Source of the DNA: Fasciolopsis buskii
Taxonomy: Eukaryota > Platyhelminthes > Trematoda > Plagiorchiida > Fasciolidae
Assembly: GCA_008360955.1 (NCBI GenBank)
Contig: LUCM01000194.1
Location: 1-64,000, forward strand
Direction: 5' to 3'
DNA: 64,000 nt
Shown: positions 1-12,900 of the stretch, piece by piece
Numbering within the stretch: the stretch's first letter is position 1
Layout: each line of letters opens with the position of its first letter
The notes under the pieces: generated by a model
What the model saw: the letters and a program-made list of their open reading frames with translations, nothing else
What the model was told of the DNA's origin: nothing
The model's database searches: none
Made by a program: the position numbers and the translations under genes

Positions 1-3000
1 TGCAATGCAGGCCAAATCCTATGCGCTGGATACCCACTCCTGCTAGGAAGTTGCTATCCAGGTCTGGCGCCCGTCCGTTTAACCCAAACCAAACCATGCC
101 AGTGCCCGCTCTGAGTACATCCTCTAAGGTCAACCATTACGACTGGCCCAAGCACCGTTAATTATACTACCAGAATGGCGTGTAGCCCACTCCTCCAACT
201 TCCAAACCTCTACTGCCACAGAGCATCAAATCCTCGACCATCAAAAAAGGGCAAGACACAGGTCATTCATAGCAAGTGTATGTAAGGAGTGCTTGTATTT
301 CACACGCGAACTCGTTTTCTCTCCGCTCTTAGCCCCATAAATTCAGGGAGCATTCTTGTGAGTTCCGTCGTGCGTCATTAGTCAGTCCTTATAAAGTGTG
401 GTGTAATCCTGTCTCCCGCTGCTTCACATTCACCACTGTATCGAGTTGTTTTGCTAACCTAGCATCCCCGGTGGGCATGCAGTTGAACGAACTAGCTTCG
501 CAGACGGCGTAGATGGAAGCACCGAATGCCACCCGCCCCAGCGAGATACGCAAAGCATAGCGGCTGTTTATGAAAACCAGTCTCTGTTCCAGAACCCAAT
601 GGGCTTTCGAGATGCCACACGCTCAAAACTAGACTGTTTTGTGCAAGTTATTTAACTGGAATGTCAGCTAAGTAGGGCCAGTGCCTAATCCTTTCGGATG
701 CATTTTGGGATTGCCTCATTATCGGCAACTGCCTAACAACAACAAGGGTTTCCCATGTTTTCATTGATTCTATATCGCCCGTTGGCAATGTTTTAAATGC
801 GCTGCTCACCGAGCTGATCATTGCGATCCCGCTGACGGTTTATATTGTTAGCGACTGGCTTCCAGGCCCAAAGACCAACTGGGCTAGCGCTTCCCAACTG
901 AAGAGGCTCTTGGTAGACCCATTATCCAAAGTTGCTTGGCCTATTATATCTCATTCCGCGAATCTTAGCTTGGCGGAAGTATACCCCGTAAGACGCACTT
1001 TAATGGTTGCGTAGCACCCCTTGCTGTTCTTTGCGGCTCACTGATGTGGTCGCTGAGCGGTAGTGTGAAACAGCTGACGATGCCCGCTACATTCCACCTA
1101 GTTCTGCATTCACATTCTTTTACTCGGTGCCTACTCCGTGGCAAAATGAAGCATAAACCGAGGTATCGGGGGTCTTCTCACCAAAATGCCGTTTCCGATC
1201 GCGTAAATACAGAGCACGTTGCCAATAGACGCCTTTCTTTGAACCACACGTGCTGCACCGCTCACCTCTCACTGTCCCACGCAGTATAGTTCATGTTTTG
1301 TCTCTCACCAGAGTAACGAACGTTTCTTTCGTTCGAGTTCTCCCCAGACCCGAAGTTCTTTTCACCGTTCTTCGCGGACTGTCCAAAAAGACTCTGAGCC
1401 ATTCTGCTCACTGATGACAAGAACTCGACCAATTTTCCAATCCTCAGTTTTCCCTCTTTCTGGTTATTCTATCTATGAGTGTACCTGCATCTAATCGATC
1501 CGTTTTTATGCTTTCAAATAACCCATCTGGCAGAGACTGGGCAAATTATTGCAGGAGCTTAAAAGATCCCCCAGAAGCCTACAAGGCATTTCATACCCAA
1601 CCTATGGCTTGACCATAAGAGTCTTTCATTGTTGCCCACGACTAACCTACACAATAATGCCAGTAGATGCTGGCCCTCTCTGTAACTCATGGGTCTGGAA
1701 CTTATTTTAAAACTTCTGTTATAGGTTTGGACGAATGACAGGAGCTCGTGTCTGGGCAAATACACAACCGGCGAGAGTCTGACGGTATTGGACATTGACA
1801 ACATGTCGTTACCATCAGCAAAGTCCGTTCCCATCTTCAGGCGTGCGTTGGCGCGTTCTTTTCCCCTGGCGTTCTTCTCGGATTGCTCGTTAACAATTTG
1901 CATGGCTGCTATTGCGTCCGGAGGCCTGATCAGGGGAACAGTTTATCTTCTAACCCATCCGCAAACTTAGCTGAAACTCCCGTCACCCAGTATATGAAAA
2001 CCACAAGATCTCGCACCATGCCATTCTGGGTCGAGCGCGTTCCCTGAAGAGGAACTCCTACCACAGCTTCTACGTGGACTGACTATCGGCGGTCAAAAGC
2101 ACTGAAGACGGATATGTTGCGCTGGACATCTTGCCCATGGTGTTCCCTGTAACTCTCGCCCCACTAAATGCTGAGGCAAGCTTTGGGCCTCATGACCCCT
2201 CTGATAGGTGCCTTCCCGGCGGGAAAGAGACACGGCGGACAGCCACTTGACAAAAGTTGTCGCCCTCTGATTAATTCGGGCTGATCGTGAATTCAAGTAA
2301 CCACAGGTGTCAGGTCAAGAATCTAGATAGCTTGTCAGACAAACTTCCGGAGGAAGTGAACCTACCGAGTCAGCCTGCCCACCAGATCGCAAGTATTCCA
2401 GCTCTTGATATAGGAATCACATCATCAAGATACGTTCCTTGCTTCACCAGGCCCCCGGGTCGGATATTGCGGGCTAGTGCTGGTTTTGTCACTAATCAGG
2501 ATAAAAGGAAAAATGACCATGTATCCGTGCACCTTTCGGGGAGGCCTGCTGCCATTCATGCGGATACGACATTATTCGATTTAGTCCGGCTTCGTGGGGT
2601 CAGCTGCCGCTTGAAGATAGCCTTTGATTGTCGAAATCTAATCTACACTGGGAGACGAGACTACGTTTATGCATTTTGGCTCTCTTGTAAGCTTGTTCCT
2701 ATAGAGTTACAGGTTGACAACGCATACTTTATACAAGCAGGTCAACCTAGTGAATGTTTCGCTTCACATTTTAGATGATCGTTGGTCAGCCTACCATGAA
2801 CACACAGCAAATCCGTGGATTATTTTCTTGTTCAATCTTCTTAAGCAAACAGTCATGGGTTTCCACCTTTTGCAAGCACTGTTTTGTAACAGTACTTCGA
2901 AGCTCTGGGAGGACGACATGTGCATGAGGCCAGCGTCGGTGGACTGCAGTTCTTCTGGGCAGGGTTGATCGCTGGGGTCGCTCATTAACGAATGCTTCTC

Positions 3001-5055
3001 AGGCAAACTGGGAAACTCTAAGCCCTCAGCCCATGTGTCCAGCGACTGTAGATTTGTCACTCACCAGAAGCACAACTGAACTGGATTGTCAATCGATTTC
3101 TCACTCATCCGCAGTTCAAACATTGTTACGTCCAGTGCAAATGTGAGCATGCTTGCGATAAAGGCACCAAACGGTCGTTTAGACTTTTGGCTACAGCAAA
3201 GCAAATCCCCTAAAGTCTGTCCAAAATAATGCAACCCAACCAACGGATTTGAACAACTTACAGTCTGTAACACCATCCCTGTGAAAATTGCCAAAGTTCA
3301 CCCTGATCGTGGGCTCGATGCTGACTTGAAGAATGCAACTGCAGATTTGGCCACCAATATCCTAACGTTGTAACTATCGTATTTTCCACTTCCCCGTCTA
3401 TGTACTAAGACTCCGTAACCCACTTACAGTGCGCCTGAAAACACGTGCAACTTTCATCTCTCTTCAACTTTGGCTGGAGACAGACCAGGTGGAAGTTTTA
3501 TGCTTCCAAGTCCCTTTATACTGGTCATAGATTAGTCTCACGATAAGCTTTCTTAAGTCATCCCGACCAGCTTCCTTCCTGTGCAGTCGTTGCAACAACA
3601 TTTTTCTCGAAATCGGCCAAAGGGGAGACAAACCCAAGGTGGCACAAGCTGGAGATGGATGATAGGATCCCCCTAATTGTAACTGGCCTCTTGAGGATGT
3701 TTACTTGGCAAATGTATTCGTCGGTCTTTGCGTCCCGTTTCACCCGAGAGCGCGTTTGATTTTTGCGAAGCTTGCATCAGGCCTACGGATTATATCTGGT
3801 TGTGTGGGTTCCGGGGTTACTTCCAGGACCTCGAAATCGTTGTATATCTGCGGGTAGAAACCACCCGCTTTAGTGACTGCCAACCTAACCTCGTGTCATT
3901 GCCGAGCGAATGGAGGAGGTCGTCAAAGCAAGAGCTGCTGGTATTGCTACCCACCGTGGTCCGTTTATCTGCTTCTCCTGAATTTTTTCTGTACCTCGAA
4001 AAGCAAGATTCGCGCAAAAATGTGATGATACTGCAACAAATGGGTGGAACGTCATCATTTATTCCGTTGCTGTTTGATCTATGTCGTTCTCGGCCGACCT
4101 GAAGAAATGCACTGTAGTTCTATCTTTGTCCGGTACCTTAACGTGCAGGAACAATGCTCTTATGTCTGCAGATTATGTGAACTAACACACCTGAAATTGA
4201 CAAAGAACCCCGATCACTGGTGCAGCCCCATTTGGCCCTTGCAATATCCGTTCGTTTAGCAACGTTCCTTGAAACGTTGCTGGGCAATGGAATACTACGC
4301 AAAGCTTTTCGGGTTTCTTGAAGTTTGGCACGGGCTGGTGAGGCTAATACCGGATTTCTTCTCCCGTGGTGGGAAAAGACACCTCTTTCAGGCAATCAAG
4401 GTTTATCTAGTCCACAGTCACCTTGCTATCTTGTTCTAACAGCCATCTGCAACGACGAAATTTTTCTTCCAACTGCAGTAACCGGTGAAGCAAGTGTGCA
4501 TCCTATTCACCTAACGGGAGGGGTGGGTAAAAACGAAAAACGGAAATTCCTCGGTTGGCGTCGCAGTATTTGCATTCTCGAGGAGCCTCAACATCAACCC
4601 CAGGCTTGCACGAGTCAATGTTTTCAAAGTAAATGTCACTAAAACGCGAGATAATAAAGGCAAAAGTAGGTGATCTATCGGGCCCATCTAGATCAGATGC
4701 ACCCAAAACTTTTCCAGAGACTTAAGAGGTTATTGCTTGCCAGCGTCGAACTCTAGATTATTTTCTGGGCATTTTGAATTTTCGCTAGTTTCAAAGTGAT
4801 CGGTGTGATTGTAGCGAACAGCATTTGGGTACTGCATAGGCAAAGCAGATCCCCGGTGTCGTACGGCAATGGACAATAAAGTTATTCAACATACAACCCC
4901 GAACAAACCCAAAATATATGGTGGCAAGCACTTAACCAGAGCAAATGTCCGCGTTTCACGTGTTTCACGGGGTCTCACAGTAGTTAGTGGCCAACTCGCT
5001 TGGTAATTTCAAACAAAAGGACTTTCAGGTAAAGGAAAATATGCATTTTCTAAAT

Positions 5056-5120
5056 CACCAAATTCATTTGTACGACGACTCACCCACAAGTTATGATACT
5101 AAGGGAGTTTTCCGGTGGCC
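5056..5120 (+). repeat. Diverged coding-like repeat, copy 1
   Basis: Encodes HQIHLYDDSPTSYDTKGVFR in the + strand. A second copy at 5976-6041 encodes HQAHLYGTELRNTDTKGIFR. DNA identity is about 65-70% by eye, while the HQ-HLY and DTKG-FR parts are conserved. Confidence 0.45.
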
Positions 5121-5975
5121 GCAGGTCACTCGTGATTTACTTTCACCACAACCAAGTAACCCACAACTGCGTTTTCCCATCTTCTCAAATGGTTGCTTGC
5201 AAATTATTTACTGTGATTTCTTCAAGCCCGTTTCAATTCGTAACGGCCTATATATTGCCGCCGTTAATCAGCTTTGGAAGCTTAGACTCACACAACCGCA
5301 ATAGGATGTCCCGCAGGAACTTCGCCTGCACCTCAGGAACCAGTGAGCCGCCCAGGCTTCGTCAAAAACCATCCGCCACTTTCTTTCTGCCCAATAAAAT
5401 CACTTAATTCCATTTTGCTCGAACTCACCGTCTCCTAAACGAATTTTGCCTAGACTGCTCAACCGCTGTGATTCCGGCACTCCTGCTGACGAGGGCATTT
5501 AACTGTCCCATTTTGCCAATGTTCCTTCACTTGCCGCATATTGCCTCGGCTTCTAACTTAAGCATGCTTTTTGCAACTGAATCGTAGCTCGCTGGGTCTA
5601 CATTCTCACCTGATGTTTCTGTGGATTCCCTGAAGGGCTCTTTCTGGTTTATCAAACTGCTATGCACTTGTTCGTCGCATCCTTAGCCATCCAAACACCG
5701 GGATACCTGAATTGGGCCTCTGAATGGGGCTTTTAACTGCAATACACCACCTGCATCTGTTTCGAAGTTTATATCTGCTGCCTTTAAATCATGCAGAATA
5801 CATTAGGCAGGCCCCATCTCATCGTTCAAATCCCGGGAGTCTTCTTTCCGATTCAATTCAGGTAAACGGGTGCAACACGTGACTAGGAATAATGACACCT
5901 TCAACCGCATATTCAACGAAGGTGCCCCTGGTGCGGCCATCCAAGTAACCTACAATTTTCCTGGGAAGCATAAGC

Positions 5976-6041
5976 TAAAGCATCAAGCTCATTTGTACGG
6001 CACCGAACTCAGGAATACTGATACAAAAGGAATTTTTCGAG
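5976..6041 (+). repeat. Diverged coding-like repeat, copy 2
   Basis: Partner of 5056-5120, about 920 bases downstream in the same orientation. The source (transposon or duplicated exon) is unknown. Confidence 0.45.
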
Positions 6042-6850
6042 GGTTTTTCCATTCATTCTTTCCACCGTCAGTTTACAGCGGCAGGGAATTAAGTGATGCA
6101 GGCTTCCGCAGAACAGTCCTATGGTTGTAATGGGCAGTGTAAGTGTGACTGAATTTCAGGTATGTCAACTAAAACTAAATCACGGATGTCCTCGAGCATT
6201 TAAAGCCCTTCACCGCATGTGCTCAGCTTTGAATATCTTCACGCTGGTAGTAAGAGTATTCTGGAGGCGTGTAAGTTTCACTTTTCTCCGAATTGGGCCA
6301 GCCGAGAGATCCGATTTTGGGGCTGCGTAAACGTGATTCATGGAATTTCCTTCCGTTCGTTTTTGAATTATTTTCGTCGAGATTGATCCTCGTCAAAAAG
6401 AATTTGGAACATCATTGAAAGCAGTTTTAAACCGCTTCTGGATTTCCCCAGTTAATTACCATCCTTTCCATAGTTCATGAGATCTCAAAATATTTTGCAG
6501 TTTAACGCTGGATTATCTAACCTTTCCGTTGTCGCTTACAAAGCCACTGGACAGAACTTATTACGCATTCATCATGCGCTCGGTATTCTGTGCATCTTTT
6601 ATTCGTCGTTAACTGTTTTTCGGTACCCGTTCTCACATTCAGTACGTACGGACGTGAAGTTGCTTTTGTCATTTTAGGCATCTAATTCCCTTGAGATCGG
6701 ATTACCATACTGAGTACCACAGCATTTTGAAGGAAACTGTTGGGCATATGAAGACGTATATGATGATCTAGTGAATTCCGGTTTTGTTTTTCTGCTTGAA
6801 GGCACTGTGCATTTGACCTTCGATCAGCGGTGTGGTTTTCATTATTCACC

Positions 6851-6858
6851 ACTCCAGC
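6851..6858 (+). promoter_or_regulatory. Candidate splice acceptor just before the ferlin start codon
   Basis: A pyrimidine-rich tract (about 6834-6855) ends in CCAG at 6854-6857, leaving a single C before the ATG. It would be a usable 3' splice site for an upstream UTR intron or for spliced-leader trans-splicing, which flatworms use. No matching upstream exon could be identified by eye. Confidence 0.4.
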
Positions 6859-6958
6859 ATGAGTTACTCACTGGAAGTGTTTGTGAAATCAGCGGTTAAC
6901 CTACCAAATGTAGAAATAACAGGAAAGAGCGATCCCTACGTTCTGTTGGAGTACCAAG
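6859..6958 (+). CDS. Ferlin exon 1: start codon and first half of C2A
   Basis: Codes for 33 residues plus one base, beginning MSYSLEVFVKSAVNLPN. It contains the C2 loop-1 signature GKSDPYVLLEY (residues 22-32), with Asp25 as a probable Ca2+ ligand. The donor is GTATGC. The start was chosen because ferlin C2A begins within a few residues of the initiator Met, and no in-frame upstream extension resembles a ferlin. A good acceptor (pyrimidine stretch then CCAG) ends one base before the ATG, so the mRNA may gain its 5' UTR by cis- or trans-splicing just there. Confidence 0.9.
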
Positions 6959-9900
6959 GTATGCCACTCACGGATAAGTTCTCATTGTTAATTGTGTCTT
7001 TCTAAAGTCCTCTCTTTATATATACATATATATAACTGAATGCATGTATACAGTTGAACGATATGTCATGTATAACATAGCATAAATAAACCGTCTACAA
7101 TTAGGAATTTAAACCATGCGAATTTTGGTAATGGGAAACGCCTTCCTGCCGATTGAAAATAAAACATTTTAATTAATAAGAACATCAGTATCTAGACATC
7201 TTTAGAAATGTAATTATCAATCATTTAGATTTTTCTTCAGTACTTTTGCGCAGTTACGCTTCCATGTTTGTTAAATTAGCAAGCTGAACTTCTGAGTTTC
7301 GCTTAGGAGTCTACTCGAAATCCAACGCTGGAGAATAATGTTAGATAAACCATTACTAAGAATCAAAATGTGGATCAACAAACGTGTTTCGCGCAATCCG
7401 CAATCTTGTTTATTGAGCCAACCTAGTTACAGTTATTATTTTTAGATTCGCAAACCAAAAGGAATCACGCTTTTGTGCACTTAGTTAGAGGCAAATTTTC
7501 AGCTCAGACAAACAATGTGAGGTTTGAATGATGAAATGTTAGTTTAGACTGATATATGTTAATACAAGATCAGTGACCTGCTAAGTAGTGCTAAACGAGG
7601 TTGACTAGATAGAAATGTTGATTAAGTGGGTCTCCATTGAAGCTGAGTCCTGAGATTGTCAGCTTTCTGTTTACTTACAAATAAACTGAACAAGAAGTAA
7701 GCCCGCACTTGCAGGTATAGGTACGAGAGGGCAGAAGGCTAAGTGAAAAACTTGTTGAAGAATGAAAAAACACTTGAAAAATATTTCATGAATGAGCTGG
7801 ACAGATTGTTTTAAATCTGTCACAGCATTATGATACTCTAAGCATATCCATGTTGATTCCACGAAAATTTATAATTATTCTCAGCTTTAACAGTAAGGTT
7901 GAAGTTCTTCACTCCTCGAGTCATTAACGAAAATCGGGTAGCAGCACAACCAGGACCGGAGAATTTCCGAAATAACAATTGAAAGCGGTTTCACAAGATT
8001 CCTTCAGCCTTTTAGGTTTGGGTGGAAAAAGCGAGGATTTGTCTACCGTCGGTTCCAAGTTTAGTTCACGAAGACATTTAGGCGAAATAGGTTCGTTGTT
8101 AGTTCAAAAAAATTGTAAATTACCGAGAACTCCTGTGAAGATCAAAAAGACCTCATTGAATAGAAAACGTTAGAACGAAATGGGATTCTCCAAAGACTTT
8201 ATAGTAACATCTCATCGATTATTTTTTGGTTTTAATAATTAGGTGCAGATGGCAAGAGGGAGAAAATCAAAGCGAACCATTTTGGGGACCACTTACAGAA
8301 TGCTTTCATAAGGGAAAACAAACGAAATCGAATCATACCTTCCTAATTCAATATTGGCACCATACAAACAACGGCTAAGAAATATTGACATTTTACGACA
8401 CTTATTAGCGCTCTAAAAATAATGACCTGAAAAATTTGAGTAATTCACAAACGAAATTTGGCCGAACGGATAACATTTTGGGACTGCGTAGACTTCTTCT
8501 TTAGTAGACAGATATCTTCCTGTGATTTCAAAGAGATTAAACTATTTTCCCGTACTGCAGCGGCTCTACAGATGTTAAATCAGAAAATGGTGGCACGGAA
8601 TACAGTATAACTAGTGTTCGTCTAGGGAATCGTTATGCTAATTCATTTAATCCTAAAATAGTCACTTGTTATTTGAGTCAAGATCAGACGACAGTCATAA
8701 ACTATCGATTTACTATTACAAAATTAAAAGCAGTCTTTTTCAAAATATTAAGAAAATGCTTAGACATTGGAGGGGTTTGAGAAATACCGGAGAACACATT
8801 TTGAACTGAACCTTTAGAACTAAGTGCTCCGGGTAAAATCTTTGATATGAAAATTTTATATTGGTTTATTGCTTCTTGTTCAACAGTAAGTAGCAACTCA
8901 GAGTTTGTTCGCGACAGTATTCTTAAGCATTATGAAAGTCGTAAGCCAAAATATTTTTGGAGTAATTCATAAAGTTTTATTGCTCCCTAAGATTGTTACA
9001 AGGGAATCAAATTTTGCTTTCCTATGTCACCTGGGGTTGGAGCCAAATTCTATATAAACACGGTTTCGGACTTATTACTGGTATTTGAAACGTACCTCTT
9101 CTGTCCATCAACAATAAGTAGAGTACTAAAATATAACGGATCAATAAATGTTTTGTCTTTAACGACTTAGGAAAATATCGTGTGTATCTTCTGGTGTATG
9201 GGACACTTTGCAATTCGCCGGGTAGATTTCTCCAGGGCGTCGAGTTTTTGAAAGTGACTGCCCGACTTTCTTGTATGAGACAAAGTTCTTGTCTCTACTC
9301 CCGGAAGTTCAGGTTATCCACTGTAATTTGTATTTTCTTGCATTTTAATACACCAATATATCTAGCCACAATGTGGAACAACTCTGTAAATTTACATTTC
9401 TCAATAGTGACAAAAATTAAATTGCTTTAAAACCTTCAAATGTATTAGGCAGGTTTGCAACTGCAGTAAACGTGATTCCAACCAAGGTCTCTTGGTTTTC
9501 ATGAATTTCATAAAAAACTGACGGTATTTCATTATTAGCACTTGTTTTCTATATATATTTAAACTTCTACCGGTGTCTAAGTACCTTTTTATTTTTGACG
9601 CTTAACTTTTTTATGTGTGCGTCTGATTTACTAAAGTTAGCCTGAAGAAACCGTCTCTTAAGTTTTTGAAATCTAAAGCATCATGCATATCTTTTGAGCG
9701 CTATGGATTTTACGGCTAAATCTCAAAAGTTGATTTAAAATTCACGACTGATTTTTCATTGTGACAGCCTGATTTGCTATTTTTAGGTGTGGAAAATTGC
9801 ACCAAATAACCTAATTTCAAATATTTCACCAACTATCCCTTTTTGGTTCTGATCGCACAGACCAGTAAAAAGACCGATATTCGTCGCCTGCTCTAAGTGC

Positions 9901-12900
9901 AGTCGCAATATTTTTACAAAACTCTGCTGTCTTGAAAACATGCTGAAAACTAATAGTGTTAACTAAATTCATGCGTGAAATGTTAGATTACAAGAAATAG
10001 TAGTTATGAAACAGGTATGAACAAGAAACAAAAGAACAGGAGAAAGGAAGGGTTCAATATGTGATGGAAGAGTTATTATGGCTCCGGCGAAGTTGTTTTT
10101 TGCACAACTCCGACTTCAAAGATCACGTTGCGTATGTTTTGAAGATAGCCCTCACTTGTTTTTTCAGTCTCCTTTTTTCAAAATTTGCGGGTTGTCAGGA
10201 TCACTTTGAAATTAGTCAGTGAATTGATTTGAGGAACGACATCAGACAAATGTAAAACCACGGTGTTCATTAGTCATATGATCGTTTTTCACAGTGCTAT
10301 CGAGATGTGTCAGATATCCATTTTGGTGGGCATTATATGGGATGTCCAGTATATTGTACACTGCAAGAGCACACAAACTGATATGGTTTTCAAACCTCTG
10401 TGGTGTGTAGTTTAGGTTCCTAGTTGTCCACATGTCCTAAGTTTCTTCTAACAGGCTCCCAAGTAACTGCGAGTCTTATATAGTCTTCAGTGGAAAAGTC
10501 TTACGTACTAACTTCTTTTGGCAGGCTTTCCCACTAAAGTACGGAGACAAAGGCGAACGCCTGTCATTATTCACTTGGTCGACCGATACTAAGTCTAGAA
10601 GAGGTGATTAGAACCTGATTCCAAACATATGACGAATTGTTTACAAAGAACATGACCAAGACCACGAATATTGCCACTGGCGGATGCAATGAATTCCTTT
10701 GGAATGTCTCTTATAATTTTACATATCCCAGTCCTGTACTTTGCCGGTATTCTGTCGCAGATCGTTTTATTTTGTTTGGATGTTTTGTTATCAATTTTTA
10801 TCCCCATCTCTTAAATTCTTCACACAAACGACTTAGTAAATTTTCGTATTCCTGTAAGGAATTCCTCAGGGCGGTTTTGTACACTCGTTGTTTTAATAAC
10901 TAGTTGGTCAACTCCTCCCTTTATGTTCTGAGGCTCTTGGAGTATGAATATCAATATTCTCTTTCAGGTTGTTCCTTAACACATTTATTTACTGTCATAA
11001 TGATAATGCTGTATCCTGCTCCACAACTTCTTTATCCTCTTTGGTTACTACTACGACCTCAGTAGGGAGTAGATTGTAATTTACTGTAGCTCGACCTGTT
11101 ACCACACCTGAACCGTGGAAAAGTTGTGTTTATTTACCTCTTCGAGTGCCAAATAGACGGTCGCTAGTTCAAATCAAGCGTGTCCTTAAAAGTGAGACTG
11201 CAATTTTATGTGATTTGACGACTTGCGCACCTCTGTGGTCCGAAAGGAAATTCACGATGATTTATCTCAAGCCGAAAATCTAATCATTCCTGTAAAAGCA
11301 AAGGGTACAAACATAGAGAAATAGCTTCATGATTCTTTGGTTTGAGATCGATTTAAGCAAGCAACACGCTCAAGAAAATCAGTTAAATAGTGATTGATCC
11401 GAGCAGATGGGCTTCCATTTCACCGCTCTCTAACGCCGGGCAGGCATGGTTTTGTTAGAAATAAAGGCTTTACCTCGGAACCCCAATCATTCCCTTGCTT
11501 AACGATTAAGTTCCCAAGATCTATCTGATGATAATAGAGAGGAATCAAGCGACAGTTCAGGTCTGGCACTTAAGCGAAAGAGTTTGCTTCACTTACATGC
11601 CTTTATCGTCCTCAAGCTTAATTGGATATTGCCACTAAGCTGGCTCAATAGATGTACCCTGCGTCTCTGAGGGGCGCTTGCAAGGTTTTCGTTATCACTC
11701 ATCTTAACCCAGGAGCAATATTTTTTTCTTGCGCTACTGCTCACGTGCCAGACAATCCGATTTCAAACTTTTTTACTGATACAGATGTCGAAATTACTTT
11801 GAGAACAACAGTTGCTTGTTCATGGTTAGGATAGACCTTAATGAGCTGTGGCTTATATGCTTTCCGGTTGAATGATTTTAAACATCATGTGGTACGTGAA
11901 AATCGGGTGTCTCGGCTCGTTGCCACACCTGAACTGTTGTGAGTTTGTGCAGTTCTGTGCCTTTCCAAGCATTAAAATTATGTTTGTGTGTGTAACAGAC
12001 AAACTGGGATATGAAGCCCGAGTTGGTCTGCAAGCGGTCTGAAGTGGGCTTGAAGTGGACTTGTGAGTGCGTGATAAACAAACACTAGACCTTCAGTCAC
12101 CAACCCACCGATAGGGTCCGCACACTGAAGCAAGGAGACAAGCGCCACCGGGCAGGGTTTATTCGGGAGAAGATAAAAGTACAACCGTAGTCAGTAGTAT
12201 AGGCAGTTATGTGGAGGGACCGGTGTGATCATGGTCTCTTTATGGTCAATACAAATGGGCTCCTGGTCGTCCAACTGTATTTCATTGATATCTGAGATAA
12301 GTACAGCGAAGCAAAAGGCACAATAAATGAAAACCACAGTTAAGTTGCAAAGTTGTTGTTGTTTCTGCTGAAGGATAACTATTGCTACTACGTTCACCGG
12401 TTTAGCCTAAAATAAAGAGGTGATAAAATAATAAAATATATTAACCATTTTCTACCATAAGTTTTATTCGTTTTTTTTTCTTAACCAACTAACGATTTCG
12501 AAAGAATCAACAACTGATAGGCTTAGTAAATAGATTCGACGGAATTTCTCTTTTTTCATTGTGTTCCCATTTACATTTGCCTGATAGTAAACTGTTAAAA
12601 ATTCAAATTTTAGATCAGAAGAAGCAGACCAAAGTGATCGATGATGAACTGAATCCTACTTGGAATGAAACACTGGTATTTGATTTGCAAAACAAGCCCC
12701 TTCTGGCGACCGACGAGATCAAGATCACGGTCAAAGACTTCGACAAAGTCACACCAGACAAGTAAGCTCGCTCATTGTACGCAACTGGGATCTTGTTTCG
12801 CGTTTTTCCTTAAAATGAACACTCGCAAACGAATCCAGAGAGAGCTTTGGAGAAATTAAGTAAAAATTGCATTGGTTTTTAGATATTCTGCGTGCAATTA

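Larger units (their letters stand above)
1..6858. other. Upstream region with no recognised gene
   Basis: I find no recognisable exon here. The longest open frame (2287-2778, + strand) shows no known motif and is of a length expected by chance. Two diverged coding-like repeats lie near 5056-5120 and 5976-6041, and a partly open minus-strand frame lies at 5527-5796. The promoter of the ferlin gene may be in this region or upstream, but I cannot point to it. Confidence 0.5.

Noticed and set aside
2287..2778. 163-codon open frame on the + strand
   Set aside because: No motif or domain recognised. One or a few open frames of this length are expected by chance in 64 kb read in six frames.
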